Below are positions 1 to 6,564 of a stretch of 6,564 bases of DNA, piece after piece. The DNA is from Actinomycetes bacterium. GTDB lineage: Bacteria > Actinomycetota > Acidimicrobiia > Acidimicrobiales > Microtrichaceae. The first letter of the stretch is position 1, and the number at the start of each line of letters is the position of its first letter. The translations under genes and the position numbers were made by a program. The notes under the pieces were generated by a model. That model had not been told where the DNA came from and did no database searches. It saw nothing but the letters and a program-made list of their open reading frames with translations. Location: contig JAFAFN010000355.1 of assembly GCA_023423475.1 (NCBI GenBank), positions 1 to 6,564 of the forward strand, written 5' to 3'.

Positions 1-3000
1 TGCGCCGGCGTGCTTCAGCGAGGTCAGCGGGCTGGCGCCCGTGCCGCCGTCGTGGCCGGAGATCAGCACCACGTCGGACTTCGCCTTGGCAACGCCCGCC
101 GCGACGGTGCCGACGCCGACCTCGGCGACGAGCTTCACGTGGACGCGCGCCTCGGGGTTGGAGTTCTTGAGGTCGTGGATCAGCTGGGCCAGATCCTCGA
201 TCGAGTAGATGTCGTGGTGCGGCGGCGGGGAGATGAGCCCGACACCGGGCGTGGAGTGCCGGGTGGCGGCGATCCACGGGTACACCTTGTGCCCGGGCAG
301 CTGACCGCCCTCGCCGGGCTTGGCGCCCTGGGCCATCTTGATCTGGATGTCGTCCGCGTTGGTCAGGTACTCCGAGGTCACACCGAAGCGACCCGAGGCG
401 ACCTGCTTGATCGACGAGCGCTTGGAGTCGCCGTCGGACATCGTCAGGAAGCGAGCGGGGTCCTCGCCGCCCTCACCGGTGTTGGACTTCGCACCGAGTC
501 GGTTCATCGCGATGGCGAGCGTCTCGTGCGACTCCGCCGAGATCGAGCCGTAGCTCATCGCCCCGGTCGAGAAGCGCTTGACGATCTCGGACGCCGGCTC
601 GACCTGGTCGATCGGGATCGGCTCGCGATCGGCGACGAGCTTGAACAGGCCGCGCAGGGTCGCCAGACGCGTCGACTGGTCGTCGACGAGCTGGGAGTAC
701 TCCTTGAAGACCTCGTACTGCCCGCTGCGAGCGGCGTGCTGCAGCTTGAAGACGGTCTTCGGGTTGAACAGGTGGTACTCGCCCTCTCGGCGCCACTGGT
801 ACTCGCCGCCGTACTCGAGGTCGCGGTGGGCGTGCTCCTCGGGGCGCAGCGGGTAGGCCGTCGCGTGACGGCGACGGGCCTCTTCGGCGACCTGGTCGAG
901 TCCTATGCCCCCGAGGCGGCTGACGGTGCCGGTGAAGTACTCGTCGACGAGCTCGGAGCCGAGTCCGATGGCCTCGAAGATCTGCGCACCGGTGTAGGAC
1001 GCGACGGTCGAGATGCCCATCTTGGACATGACCTTGAGGACGCCCTTGCCGACGGCCTTGGAGTAGTTCTTCACCGCCTGGTCGAAGTCGGTGACGGTGG
1101 TGCCACGCTCCCGGACCAGCTGCTCGATCGTGTCGAATGCCAGGTACGGGTTGATGGCCGCGGCGCCGTAACCGATGAGCAGCGCGAAGTGGTGCACCTC
1201 GCGGGCCTCGCCGGTCTCGACGATCAGGCCCACCTTGGTGCGGGACTTCTCGCGGATGAGGTGGTGGTGCACCGCCGCGGTGGCCAGCAGCATCGGGATC
1301 GGTGCCAGGTCCTCGTTCGAGTGCCAGTCGGACAGGATGATCAGGTTCACCCCGTCGTCGATGGCCTCGGAGACCTCTCGTCGGATGCGCTCGAGCGCGC
1401 GACGCAGCCCGTCGCCACCGGAGAAGGCGGGGAAGAGCGTGCGGACCGTGTGCGCCTTGAAGCGCGGATCGGCCTCTTCGATGTGGCGGATCTTGTCGAG
1501 GCTGACGTTGTCGACGATCGGGTGCGGCAGCTCGAGCAGGTGGCAGCTCTCGCTGCCCGGCTCGAGCAGGTTGCCCTCCGGTCCGATCACGCGGCCGACC
1601 GAGGTGACGAGCTCCTCGCGGATCGCGTCGAGCGGCGGGTTGGTCACCTGGGCGAAGAGCTGCTTGAAGTAGTCGTAGAGCAGACGGGAGCGATCCGACA
1701 GCACGGCGATCGGCGTGTCGGTGCCCATCGAGCCGAGTGCCTCGATGCCGTTGCGCACCATCGGCTCGATGATGAGCTTGATCTCCTCGTGGGTGTACCC
1801 GAAGGTCTGCTGCTCACGGAGCACGTCACGGGGGGACTCGGTGATGTGGAAGACCTCGGGCAGGTCGTCGAGGTGCTTCAGGCCGGCGTCGAGCCACTCG
1901 CCGTAGGGGTGCTCGGCGGCGAGCTCGCGCTTGATCTCGGAGTCCTCGATGATGCGACCCTGCTCGGTGTCGATCAGGAACATGCGGCCCGGGCGCAGAC
2001 GGCCCTTCTGCACGACGCGCGACGCGCCGATGTCGAGGGTGCCGACCTCGGAGGCCATGACCACCAGACCGTCCTCGGTGACCCAGTAGCGCGACGGGCG
2101 CAGACCGTTGCGGTCGAGCACCGCGCCGACCACGGTGCCGTCGGTGAAGCACACCGACGCGGGACCGTCCCAGGGCTCCATGAGGCAGGCGTGGTAGCGG
2201 TAGAAGTCACGGACGGCAGGGTCCATGTGCTGGTGGTTCTCCCAGGCCTCCGGGATCATCATCAACATGGCGTGGGGCAGCGAGTAGCCCCCCACGTGAA
2301 GGAGCTCGAGCACCTCGTCCAGGCGAGCGGTGTCCGACGCACCGGGGGTGCAGATCGGGAAGATGCGCTCGAGGCTCTCCCTGCCTCCGGGGAACAGGTT
2401 CGAGGCGAGCATCGCCTCTCGGGCCCGCATCCAGTTCTGGTTGCCCTGCACCGTGTTGATCTCGCCGTTGTGGGCGACGTAGCGGTACGGGTGGGCCAGG
2501 GGCCACGACGGGAAGGTGTTGGTCGAGAAGCGCGAGTGGACCAGCGCGAGCGCGGAGTCGTAGCGCTCGTCACGCAGGTCGGGGAAGAACTCCCCGAGCT
2601 GCGGGGTGGTGAGCATGCCCTTGTAGACGATGGTGCGGGCCGACAGCGACGGCACGTACACCGCGGCTTCGCCGGCCTCGTCGAGGATCTCGTGCTCGAT
2701 GCGCTTGCGGGCGAGGAAGGCTCGGCGATCCAGGGCGATGCCCGACTCCAGGCCCTCGGCGTCGGTGACGAAGATCTGGCGGAACGTCGGCATCGCGGCG
2801 AGCGCCGTTGCACCGATGGGCGACGAGTCGATCGGCACCTCACGCCATCCGAGGACGGTCAGGCCCTCTTCGGCACAGATCACGTCGGCCGCCGCAGCGG
2901 CCACATCGGCTGCGGCAGCGTCGCCGGGCAGGAACACGATCCCGGCGGCGTAGCGGCCGGCATCGGGCAGCTCGAAGTCCGTGACCGCTCGGAAGAAGGC

Positions 3001-3216
3001 GTCGGGGACCTGGGTCAGGATGCCGGCGCCGTCACCGGTGTTCGGCTCGGCGCCCGTGGCGCCGCGGTGCTCGAGGTTGCAGAGCGACGTGAGGCCCTTG
3101 CTCACGAGGTCGTGGGTCCGTCGGCCGTAGAGGTCCACGACGAACGAGACACCGCAGGCGTCGTGTTCCTGGTCGGGGCGGTACAGCCCGCGCGATGAAG
3201 GTGCGGTGTGCGGCAT
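1..3216 (-). CDS. gltB: Glutamate synthase large (alpha) subunit, N-terminal 1072 residues, cut by left window edge
   Basis: This is the large subunit of NADPH-dependent glutamate synthase (GOGAT). It releases ammonia from glutamine and channels it to 2-oxoglutarate, giving two L-glutamates in the cytoplasm. Translation of the minus strand is open from the ATG at 3216 to the window edge. Residues 1-20 are a short propeptide, and Cys21 (context HDACGVSF) is the expected N-terminal nucleophile of the class II glutaminase domain, which extends to roughly residue 430. HSRFSTN and HNGEINT (Asn250, Gly251) are glutaminase-pocket motifs. A central linking domain follows, then the FMN/synthase domain with GAMSYGSIS near 885-893, QGAKPGEGG near 963-971 and [10 protein letters not shown] at 1053-1062. 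Family members are about 1500 residues, so some 430 are missing, including the 3Fe-4S cysteines and the GXGXG beta-helix domain. The start is firm: an in-frame TGA lies five codons upstream (3232-3234) with no start codon between. The ribosome site is weak (AGAGAG, 5-nt spacing). gltD usually lies downstream and would be outside the window. Confidence 0.97.
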   Translation of the reverse strand, partial: MPHTAPSSRGLYRPDQEHDACGVSFVVDLYGRRTHDLVSKGLTSLCNLEHRGATGAEPNTGDGAGILTQVPDAFFRAVTDFELPDAGRYAAGIVFLPGDAAAADVAAAAADVICAEEGLTVLGWREVPIDSSPIGATALAAMPTFRQIFVTDAEGLESGIALDRRAFLARKRIEHEILDEAGEAAVYVPSLSARTIVYKGMLTTPQLGEFFPDLRDERYDSALALVHSRFSTNTFPSWPLAHPYRYVAHNGEINTVQGNQNWMRAREAMLASNLFPGGRESLERIFPICTPGASDTARLDEVLELLHVGGYSLPHAMLMMIPEAWENHQHMDPAVRDFYRYHACLMEPWDGPASVCFTDGTVVGAVLDRNGLRPSRYWVTEDGLVVMASEVGTLDIGASRVVQKGRLRPGRMFLIDTEQGRIIEDSEIKRELAAEHPYGEWLDAGLKHLDDLPEVFHITESPRDVLREQQTFGYTHEEIKLIIEPMVRNGIEALGSMGTDTPIAVLSDRSRLLYDYFKQLFAQVTNPPLDAIREELVTSVGRVIGPEGNLLEPGSESCHLLELPHPIVDNVSLDKIRHIEEADPRFKAHTVRTLFPAFSGGDGLRRALERIRREVSEAIDDGVNLIILSDWHSNEDLAPIPMLLATAAVHHHLIREKSRTKVGLIVETGEAREVHHFALLIGYGAAAINPYLAFDTIEQLVRERGTTVTDFDQAVKNYSKAVGKGVLKVMSKMGISTVASYTGAQIFEAIGLGSELVDEYFTGTVSRLGGIGLDQVAEEARRRHATAYPLRPEEHAHRDLEYGGEYQWRREGEYHLFNPKTVFKLQHAARSGQYEVFKEYSQLVDDQSTRLATLRGLFKLVADREPIPIDQVEPASEIVKRFSTGAMSYGSISAESHETLAIAMNRLGAKSNTGEGGEDPARFLTMSDGDSKRSSIKQVASGRFGVTSEYLTNADDIQIKMAQGAKPGEGGQLPGHKVYPWIAATRHSTPGVGLISPPPHHDIYSIEDLAQLIHDLKNSNPEARVHVKLVAEVGVGTVAAGVAKAKSDVVLISGHDGGTGASPLTSLKHAGA

Positions 3217-3371
3217 TGACGCTCTCTGTGATCAGTGCACCCGTCGGAACGGCGTGCATCGGTCGGTCTACTCGGATCCGGGTCGTGGATCCGTTGCGGT
3301 CGCCATTGACCACGACAGCGTCGTTGCTGTTGTTTCGACCGCTGCGGCGTAGCCGGCAGGGGCCAGGGGGT
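3217..3371 (-). promoter_or_regulatory. Predicted long 5' leader of gltB
   Basis: If the gltB promoter call is right, this stretch is a transcribed untranslated leader of about 155 nt, long for a housekeeping gene in this type of genome. On the sense strand it holds a small ACAGC/GCTGT stem (plus-strand positions 3315-3330, 6-nt loop), the 7-bp CGGATCC hairpin at 3273-3293 and a possible 12-codon reading frame (3306-3268). Close to the ATG are the palindromes TGATCA (3229-3234) and GTGCAC (3235-3240), which could equally be protein-binding sites. I do not recognise a known riboswitch class here. Whether the leader is regulatory is inference. Confidence 0.35.
3273..3293. repeat. Perfect inverted repeat, 7-bp arms and 7-nt loop, upstream of gltB
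   Basis: The arms CGGATCC (3273-3279) and GGATCCG (3287-3293) are exact reverse complements separated by seven bases. Each arm contains the palindrome GGATCC. In RNA from either strand this gives a 7-bp, mostly G/C hairpin. It ends 57 bases upstream of the gltB ATG, inside the predicted leader. No T-run follows in either direction, so a classical intrinsic terminator is unlikely. It could be a leader hairpin or an operator for a dimeric regulator. Confidence 0.6.
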
Positions 3372-3377
3372 TCGAGG

Positions 3378-3406
3378 ATTCTAACCGCGTGCCGGGATGG
3401 GCCCAA
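3378..3406 (-). promoter_or_regulatory. Predicted sigma-70-type promoter of gltB
   Basis: Read on the minus strand, a -35 element TTGGGC (3406-3401) is followed by a 17-bp spacer and a -10 element TAGAAT (3383-3378). The -10 matches TATAAT at five of six positions, and the -35 keeps the important TTG. The spacing is ideal. Transcription would start near 3371, giving a leader of about 155 nt before the gltB ATG. I saw no better -35/-10 pair between this site and the gene. The call rests on motif reading alone. Confidence 0.55.
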
Positions 3407-3425
3407 AGCGCGTTCGACGCCCGGA

Positions 3426-3431
3426 TAGCAT
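3426..3431 (+). promoter_or_regulatory. Predicted -10 element for leaderless transcription of the CapA-family operon
   Basis: TAGCAT ends six bases before the GTG start at 3438. In actinomycetes, a TANNNT -10 hexamer six to seven bases before the start codon is the usual signature of leaderless mRNA, whose first transcribed base is the start codon itself. This fits the lack of a convincing ribosome-binding site here: only GGAT lies upstream, at 3423-3426, and it is too far away. No good -35 is visible at the expected distance (3402-3408 reads CCCAAAG). Its TAG is also an in-frame stop for the downstream gene, which helps fix that start. Confidence 0.45.
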
Positions 3432-3437
3432 CGAGCC

Positions 3438-4634
3438 GTGAGAACTCCCGTGCGGCTCGTGGTCGCGATCCTGCTGGCCGCGACGCTCCTGGGCGCCTGT
3501 TCGAGCGCTGATGACGGGGCGGCCGACTCCGGCAAGCAGGACGGGGGCAGCGATTCGTCGCAGGCCCCGTCAGGGGGCGCCGATCCGACGACCGCCGAGA
3601 CGACACCGAGCACCGAGGCACCCCGAGGGCCCCTGGGCAACGGTGAAGCGGTCACGCTGGCGTTCGCCGGCGACGCCAGCTTCGAGAACCTCGAACAGGC
3701 CGTCGTCGTCGATCCCGAGGGTCTGCTGTCGGCGATCGCCCCGGTGCTGGGCGCAGCGGACGTGTCGGTGGTCAACCTCGAGACGGCCCTGGGTTCCGGC
3801 GGCGAGCGGGCGTCGAAGCAGTTCGCGTTCCAGGTGCCCGAGCAGGCCCTCGATGCGCTCAGGGCGGCGGGGGCCGACGTCGTGACCATGGCCAACAACC
3901 ACGGGATGGACTACGGCACCGGCGGCTTGGCCGACACCCTCAGGATCAAGGCCGAGTCGGGCTTCCCGATCATCGGCATCGGCGCCGATGACGCCGAGGC
4001 GTACGCGCCGTTCATCACCGAGGTGCGGGGCCAGCGCATCGGAGTGATCGCGGCCAACGACATCTTCGACTCCAACCTGGTGACCGCCTGGACCGCAGGG
4101 CCGGGCCATCCGGGCATCGCCAGCGCCGAGGAGTCCCACCAGGACCGCCTCGCGGAGGAGGTGCGGGCGACCAGGGAGAAGGTCGACACCCTCGCCGTGT
4201 ACCTGCACTACGGCACCGAGAAGGACACCTGCCCCCACGCGCGTCAGAAGGAGCTGGTCGACCTGCTCGTGGATGCGGGTGCCGACATCGTCGTGGGCTC
4301 ACACGCCCACCGTCTCCAGGGCATGGGCTTCCTCGGGGACCAGTTCGTCGCCTACGGCCTGTCCAACTTCATCTTCAAGGCGCCATCGGAGCCGGGACGT
4401 CGCAGCGGCGTGGTGACCGTGACCGCCACCGGTCGCCGGATCGACGGCTACGAATGGGCACCGGCCACGCTGCAGGGGAACGTGCCGGTGCCGCTCTCCG
4501 GCGCGGCGGCCGAGGCGGCATCGGCGTCGATGGCCGAGCTGCAGTCCTGCGCAGGGCTCACGCCGACCGCGACCGGGCCCGGCATCGCTGACACGACGAC
4601 CACCGCGGCCGCCGGCGACGGGAACGAGGGCTGA
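3438..4634 (+). CDS. CapA-family lipoprotein (poly-gamma-glutamate capsule protein-like, metallophosphatase fold)
   Basis: This 398-residue secreted lipoprotein belongs to the CapA/PgsA (PGA_cap) family, which has a calcineurin-like metallophosphatase fold. Residues 1-20 form a lipoprotein signal peptide ending in lipobox LLGA-Cys21, so the mature protein should be anchored to the outer face of the membrane. Residues 22-68 are a low-complexity Ser/Gly/Asp/Thr/Pro linker. The catalytic-type domain spans about 71-345, with AGD at 77-79, NLE at 113-115, ANNHGMDYG at 152-160, HYGTE at 257-261, GSHAH at 287-291 and YGLSNFIF at 306-313. These match the order and spacing of the family's presumed metal-binding motifs. 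Cys265 and Cys371 could form a disulfide. The C-terminus (375-398) is a disordered Thr/Ala/Gly tail. The GTG start is the first possible one after an in-frame TAG at 3426-3428. CapA proteins take part in poly-gamma-glutamate synthesis or export in Bacillus, but no capB/capC synthetase is present here. The true substrate is therefore unknown, and a phosphodiesterase or cell-wall role is possible. Confidence 0.9.
   Translation: MRTPVRLVVAILLAATLLGACSSADDGAADSGKQDGGSDSSQAPSGGADPTTAETTPSTEAPRGPLGNGEAVTLAFAGDASFENLEQAVVVDPEGLLSAIAPVLGAADVSVVNLETALGSGGERASKQFAFQVPEQALDALRAAGADVVTMANNHGMDYGTGGLADTLRIKAESGFPIIGIGADDAEAYAPFITEVRGQRIGVIAANDIFDSNLVTAWTAGPGHPGIASAEESHQDRLAEEVRATREKVDTLAVYLHYGTEKDTCPHARQKELVDLLVDAGADIVVGSHAHRLQGMGFLGDQFVAYGLSNFIFKAPSEPGRRSGVVTVTATGRRIDGYEWAPATLQGNVPVPLSGAAAEAASASMAELQSCAGLTPTATGPGIADTTTTAAAGDGNEG
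4626..4630 (+). promoter_or_regulatory. Ribosome-binding site of the M18 aminopeptidase gene
   Basis: GAGGG lies six bases before the ATG at 4637, inside the last codons of the CapA-family gene. This is the best Shine-Dalgarno match in the window. It supports the ATG as start and coupled translation with the upstream gene. Confidence 0.65.
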
Positions 4635-4636
4635 GC

Positions 4637-5926
4637 ATGCGACCGGCGAACGACCTCGCGAACTTCATCGACGCCTCTCCGACCCCGTTCCACGCCGTCC
4701 ACAACGCGGCTGCTCGGCTCACCGACGCCGGGTTCGAGCAGTTCGTGCCGGGATCGACGACGAGTCCCGGCGCCCGGTTCGTGGTGCGCGACGGGGCGCT
4801 GGTCGCCTGGGTCGACGGCGAACGGCCCGGTGCACCGTTTCGTCTGATCGGGGCCCACACCGACTCGCCCAACCTCCGCATCCGACCCCGACCGGACCGG
4901 GGTGTCGCGGGACTCCGACAGCTCGGGGTCGAGGTCTACGGCGGCGCGCTGCTCAACTCCTGGCTCGATCGTGATCTCGGACTCGCAGGTCGTGTCGCCG
5001 TTCGATCGGGCGACGGCGGCGGCACGATCGAGCACCGGCTCTTCCGGGCCGAAGAGCCGCTGCTCCGAGTTCCTCAGCTGGCCATCCACCTGGACCGCGA
5101 GATCTCCGAGCGTGGTCTGCTGCTCAACCGTCAGCAGCACCTCTCGCCCGTGTGGGGCATCGGCGCGCCGGTCGAGGGCGAGTTCCGCCGATGGCTCGCC
5201 GACGCGGTCGAGGTGTCGCCCGACGACGTGCTCGGTTGGGACGTGGCCTGCTTCGACCTGCAGCCCTCGTCGCTGCTCGGCGCGGACGAGGAGTTCCTCG
5301 TCGCCCCACGTCTCGACAACCTCTGCTCGAGCTTCGGCGCGCTCGAGGCGCTGCTGTCGGTGCGGTGGGGACCGGCGGATGCAGGACCGTCGATGATCGT
5401 GCTGTTCGACTTCGAAGAGGTCGGTTCGACCGCCGTCACCGGAGCGGACTCGTCGTGGCTGGCTCGGGTCCTGGCGCAGCGAGCGGACGCGCTCGGTGTG
5501 GATCCCGTCGCGGTGTCCGCGTCGGCGGACGGGACCATGGTGCTCTCCGCCGACATGGCCCACGCCACCCATCCGAACTACCCGGAGCGCCACGAGCCCC
5601 AGCACTGGGTCCACATGGGAGGTGGGCCGGTGATCAAGCACAACGTGAACGCCCGCTACGCAACCGATTCGGTGGGGGCCGCGGCGTTCCGGCTCGCCTG
5701 CGCCGACGCTGACGTCCCGGTGCAGGAGTACTCCCATCGGGGCGACCTCCCGTGCGGCTCGACGATCGGGCCGATCAGTGCCGCACAGCTCGGTGCGACG
5801 ACGGTCGACGTCGGCATGGCCCAGCTGTCGATGCATTCGATCCGCGAGATGATGGCGGCCGACGACGTCGAGACGATGGTCAGGGCCTTCACCTCGTGGC
5901 TCACGATCGATCGGGGTACCTCGTGA
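4637..5926 (+). CDS. apeB: M18 family zinc aminopeptidase (aspartyl aminopeptidase-like)
   Basis: This 429-residue enzyme is complete at the usual length for the M18 family. It should remove N-terminal residues from peptides using two metal ions. Eukaryotic family members favour acidic N-terminal residues; specificity here is unknown. The N-terminus ANDLANFIDASPTPFHAV is family-typical. The metal site is intact, by analogy with known M18 enzymes: His74 (GAHTDSPN), Asp227 (RLDNL), the Glu260-Glu261 pair (DFEEVGS, the first Glu as general base and the second as ligand), Asp306 (SADMAHATHPNY) and His400 (LSMHSIRE). The GGALLNSWLDRDLGLAGRV block begins at 102, and PCGSTIGPISA at 372-382 is also conserved. 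No signal peptide or membrane segment is present, so it is predicted to be cytoplasmic. It probably works in peptide turnover. Its place between two envelope genes could mean it recycles cell-wall or capsule peptides, but that is inference. Confidence 0.95.
   Translation: MRPANDLANFIDASPTPFHAVHNAAARLTDAGFEQFVPGSTTSPGARFVVRDGALVAWVDGERPGAPFRLIGAHTDSPNLRIRPRPDRGVAGLRQLGVEVYGGALLNSWLDRDLGLAGRVAVRSGDGGGTIEHRLFRAEEPLLRVPQLAIHLDREISERGLLLNRQQHLSPVWGIGAPVEGEFRRWLADAVEVSPDDVLGWDVACFDLQPSSLLGADEEFLVAPRLDNLCSSFGALEALLSVRWGPADAGPSMIVLFDFEEVGSTAVTGADSSWLARVLAQRADALGVDPVAVSASADGTMVLSADMAHATHPNYPERHEPQHWVHMGGGPVIKHNVNARYATDSVGAAAFRLACADADVPVQEYSHRGDLPCGSTIGPISAAQLGATTVDVGMAQLSMHSIREMMAADDVETMVRAFTSWLTIDRGTS
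5913..5916 (+). promoter_or_regulatory. Probable ribosome-binding site of the L,D-transpeptidase gene
   Basis: GGGG lies six bases before the GTG at 5923, within the 3' end of the aminopeptidase gene. It favours this start over the next in-frame GTG at 5932, which has no purine-rich site at a suitable distance. Confidence 0.4.
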
Positions 5927-6531
5927 CGGCGGTGCAGCGGCGGGTGCTCGCCGTCACGGCCGCCGCGGTGCTCGTCGCCCTCGGTGTCGGGACCTGGTTC
6001 GAGCTGCGCTCGCCATCGTCGGAGGTGGCCGCCGGCCACCGTGTGATCGACGGCGACGCCGCAGGACCGACCTCGACCACGACGACCCCGACGACCACCA
6101 CGACGACCGCTCCCCTGCCGCCACCGCCACCCGAGGTGCCCGCTGGCTCCGGTGAGGGCCGTCGGGTCGTGTTCTCGGTCGGGGCCCAGCGGATGTGGTG
6201 GGTCGACGAGACCGGGACCACCCTGCGGACCTCGTTGGTGTCGGGTCGTGAGGCGACCCCGGAGCTCGGCACCTTCACGGTGTACTCCCGAACCGAGCAC
6301 GCCACGGGCCTCGACGGCTCGAAGATGGACCACTTCGTTCGCTTCACCAAGGGCCCCAACGGCTGGGCCATCGGCTTCCACGGCATCCCGACGATGGACG
6401 GCGTGCCGGTGCAGACCGAGGAGCAGCTCGGCCAGCCCCTCTCGCACGGCTGCATCCGTCAGAGCGCGGGCGATGCCGCGTTCACCTGGGAGTTCCTCCC
6501 CGTGGGCGCCACGGTCGTCGTCGTCGCCTGA
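5923..6531 (+). CDS. Membrane-anchored L,D-transpeptidase (YkuD/ErfK family)
   Basis: This 202-residue protein has a YkuD catalytic domain. Such enzymes form 3-3 cross-links between meso-diaminopimelate residues in peptidoglycan stem peptides, or attach proteins to them, outside the membrane. Residues 8-24 form one hydrophobic segment after a short basic start (QRR), giving an N-in membrane anchor or uncleaved signal. Residues 50-70 are a Thr-then-Pro-rich linker, and the catalytic domain covers about 80-202. The active site is visible: His153 in GFHGIP, and SHGCIR at 174-179 with Cys177 as the nucleophile and His175 and Arg179 around it. No separate peptidoglycan-binding or Ig-like domain is present, so it is a minimal enzyme. 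The reading frame stays open upstream to an ATG at 5752, but that stretch overlaps the conserved end of the aminopeptidase and reads as Arg/Asp-rich non-protein sequence. The GTG at 5923, overlapping the preceding stop as GTGA, gives a proper anchor and is chosen. Confidence 0.92.
   Translation: MTAVQRRVLAVTAAAVLVALGVGTWFELRSPSSEVAAGHRVIDGDAAGPTSTTTTPTTTTTTAPLPPPPPEVPAGSGEGRRVVFSVGAQRMWWVDETGTTLRTSLVSGREATPELGTFTVYSRTEHATGLDGSKMDHFVRFTKGPNGWAIGFHGIPTMDGVPVQTEEQLGQPLSHGCIRQSAGDAAFTWEFLPVGATVVVVA
6070..6132 (+). repeat. Imperfect ACG/ACC then CCN trinucleotide tract coding the Thr/Pro linker
   Basis: Codons 50-62 of the L,D-transpeptidase are almost all ACC or ACG (Thr, with one Ser and one Pro). 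They are followed by a run of five Pro codons at 66-70. The tract spaces the catalytic domain from the membrane. Mixed codons suggest selection on composition rather than recent slippage, although length may still vary between strains. Confidence 0.7.
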
Positions 6532-6564
6532 TCTCTCGGCGGCCGGTGTCCCACTCTCACCGCC

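Larger units (their letters stand above)
3438..6531 (+). other. Predicted three-gene operon: CapA-like lipoprotein, M18 aminopeptidase, L,D-transpeptidase
   Basis: The three plus-strand genes are separated by 2 bases (stop 4632-4634, start 4637) and by a 4-base GTGA overlap (start 5923, stop ending at 5926). I see no terminator or separate promoter between them, so co-transcription and translational coupling are likely. Two products carry export or membrane signals, while the middle one has none. The left border is the divergent gltB gene; the right border lies beyond the window. Confidence 0.75.

Noticed and set aside
10..3198. Very long plus-strand open frame of 1062 codons opposite gltB
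   Set aside because: It lies wholly antisense to a gene with clear family motifs along its whole length. Its translation is rich in Arg, Val, Asp, Gly and Leu with no recognisable domain. Lack of stops on the opposite strand is expected in high-G+C genes with strong third-position G/C bias.
3273..3293. Intrinsic terminator reading of the CGGATCC inverted repeat
   Set aside because: No run of T follows the stem on either strand. It sits between divergent genes, where no transcript needs to end.
4448..5836. 462-codon minus-strand open frame across the CapA/aminopeptidase junction
   Set aside because: It is antisense to two well-supported genes. Its Arg/His/Gly-rich composition has no motif, and it crosses a gene boundary without respecting it.
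5752..5922. 57-codon N-terminal extension of the L,D-transpeptidase from an upstream ATG
   Set aside because: It overlaps the conserved C-terminal part of the aminopeptidase. It reads as an Arg/Asp-rich shadow and would bury the membrane anchor inside the protein. The GTG at 5923 has a purine-rich site and a typical GTGA overlap.
6070..6132. Microsatellite or CRISPR-like repeat
   Set aside because: The tract is an in-frame Thr/Pro-coding stretch with mixed synonymous codons and no spacer structure. It is explained by a protein linker.
5656..6447. 263-codon minus-strand open frame opposite the transpeptidase
   Set aside because: It is antisense to a gene with an intact catalytic motif, and its low-complexity Gly/Arg stretch is simply the reverse of the Thr/Pro linker tract.

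Overview
The window is high-G+C bacterial DNA with GTG starts, tight gene packing and strong G/C preference at third codon positions. An actinomycete-type glutamate synthase sits beside secreted or membrane proteins with Thr/Pro-rich linkers. This points to Actinomycetota. The Thr-rich linkers and the leaderless-type start would suit the Acidimicrobiia (Ilumatobacter-like lineages), but that finer placement is inference.

Layout. Positions 1-3216 on the minus strand hold the first 1072 codons of gltB, the large subunit of glutamate synthase. The gene runs off the left edge before its iron-sulfur cysteines and C-terminal beta-helix domain. Positions 3217-3437 are a 221-bp divergent intergenic region. 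It contains a good sigma-70-type promoter for gltB with a long (~155-nt) leader that includes a perfect 7-bp inverted repeat, and a TAGCAT element placed for leaderless transcription of the plus-strand gene. The two promoters appear to overlap. Positions 3438-6531 on the plus strand form a compact three-gene operon: a CapA-family lipoprotein (metallophosphatase fold), an M18 zinc aminopeptidase starting 2 nt after it, and a membrane-anchored L,D-transpeptidase whose GTG start overlaps the aminopeptidase stop. The last 33 bases (6532-6564) show no recognisable feature.

How the genes may work together. gltB makes L-glutamate from 2-oxoglutarate and glutamine in the cytoplasm. The operon pairs two envelope proteins with one predicted cytoplasmic aminopeptidase. 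The L,D-transpeptidase acts on peptidoglycan stem peptides. CapA-family proteins are known from poly-gamma-glutamate capsule loci, although no capB/capC synthetase genes are present here. M18 enzymes often prefer acidic N-terminal residues. A shared theme of glutamate and cell-wall peptides is possible but is inference. Every protein belongs to a known family, and I see no clearly new system. The features most worth a second look are the overlapping divergent promoters, the gltB leader and the unusual operon composition.
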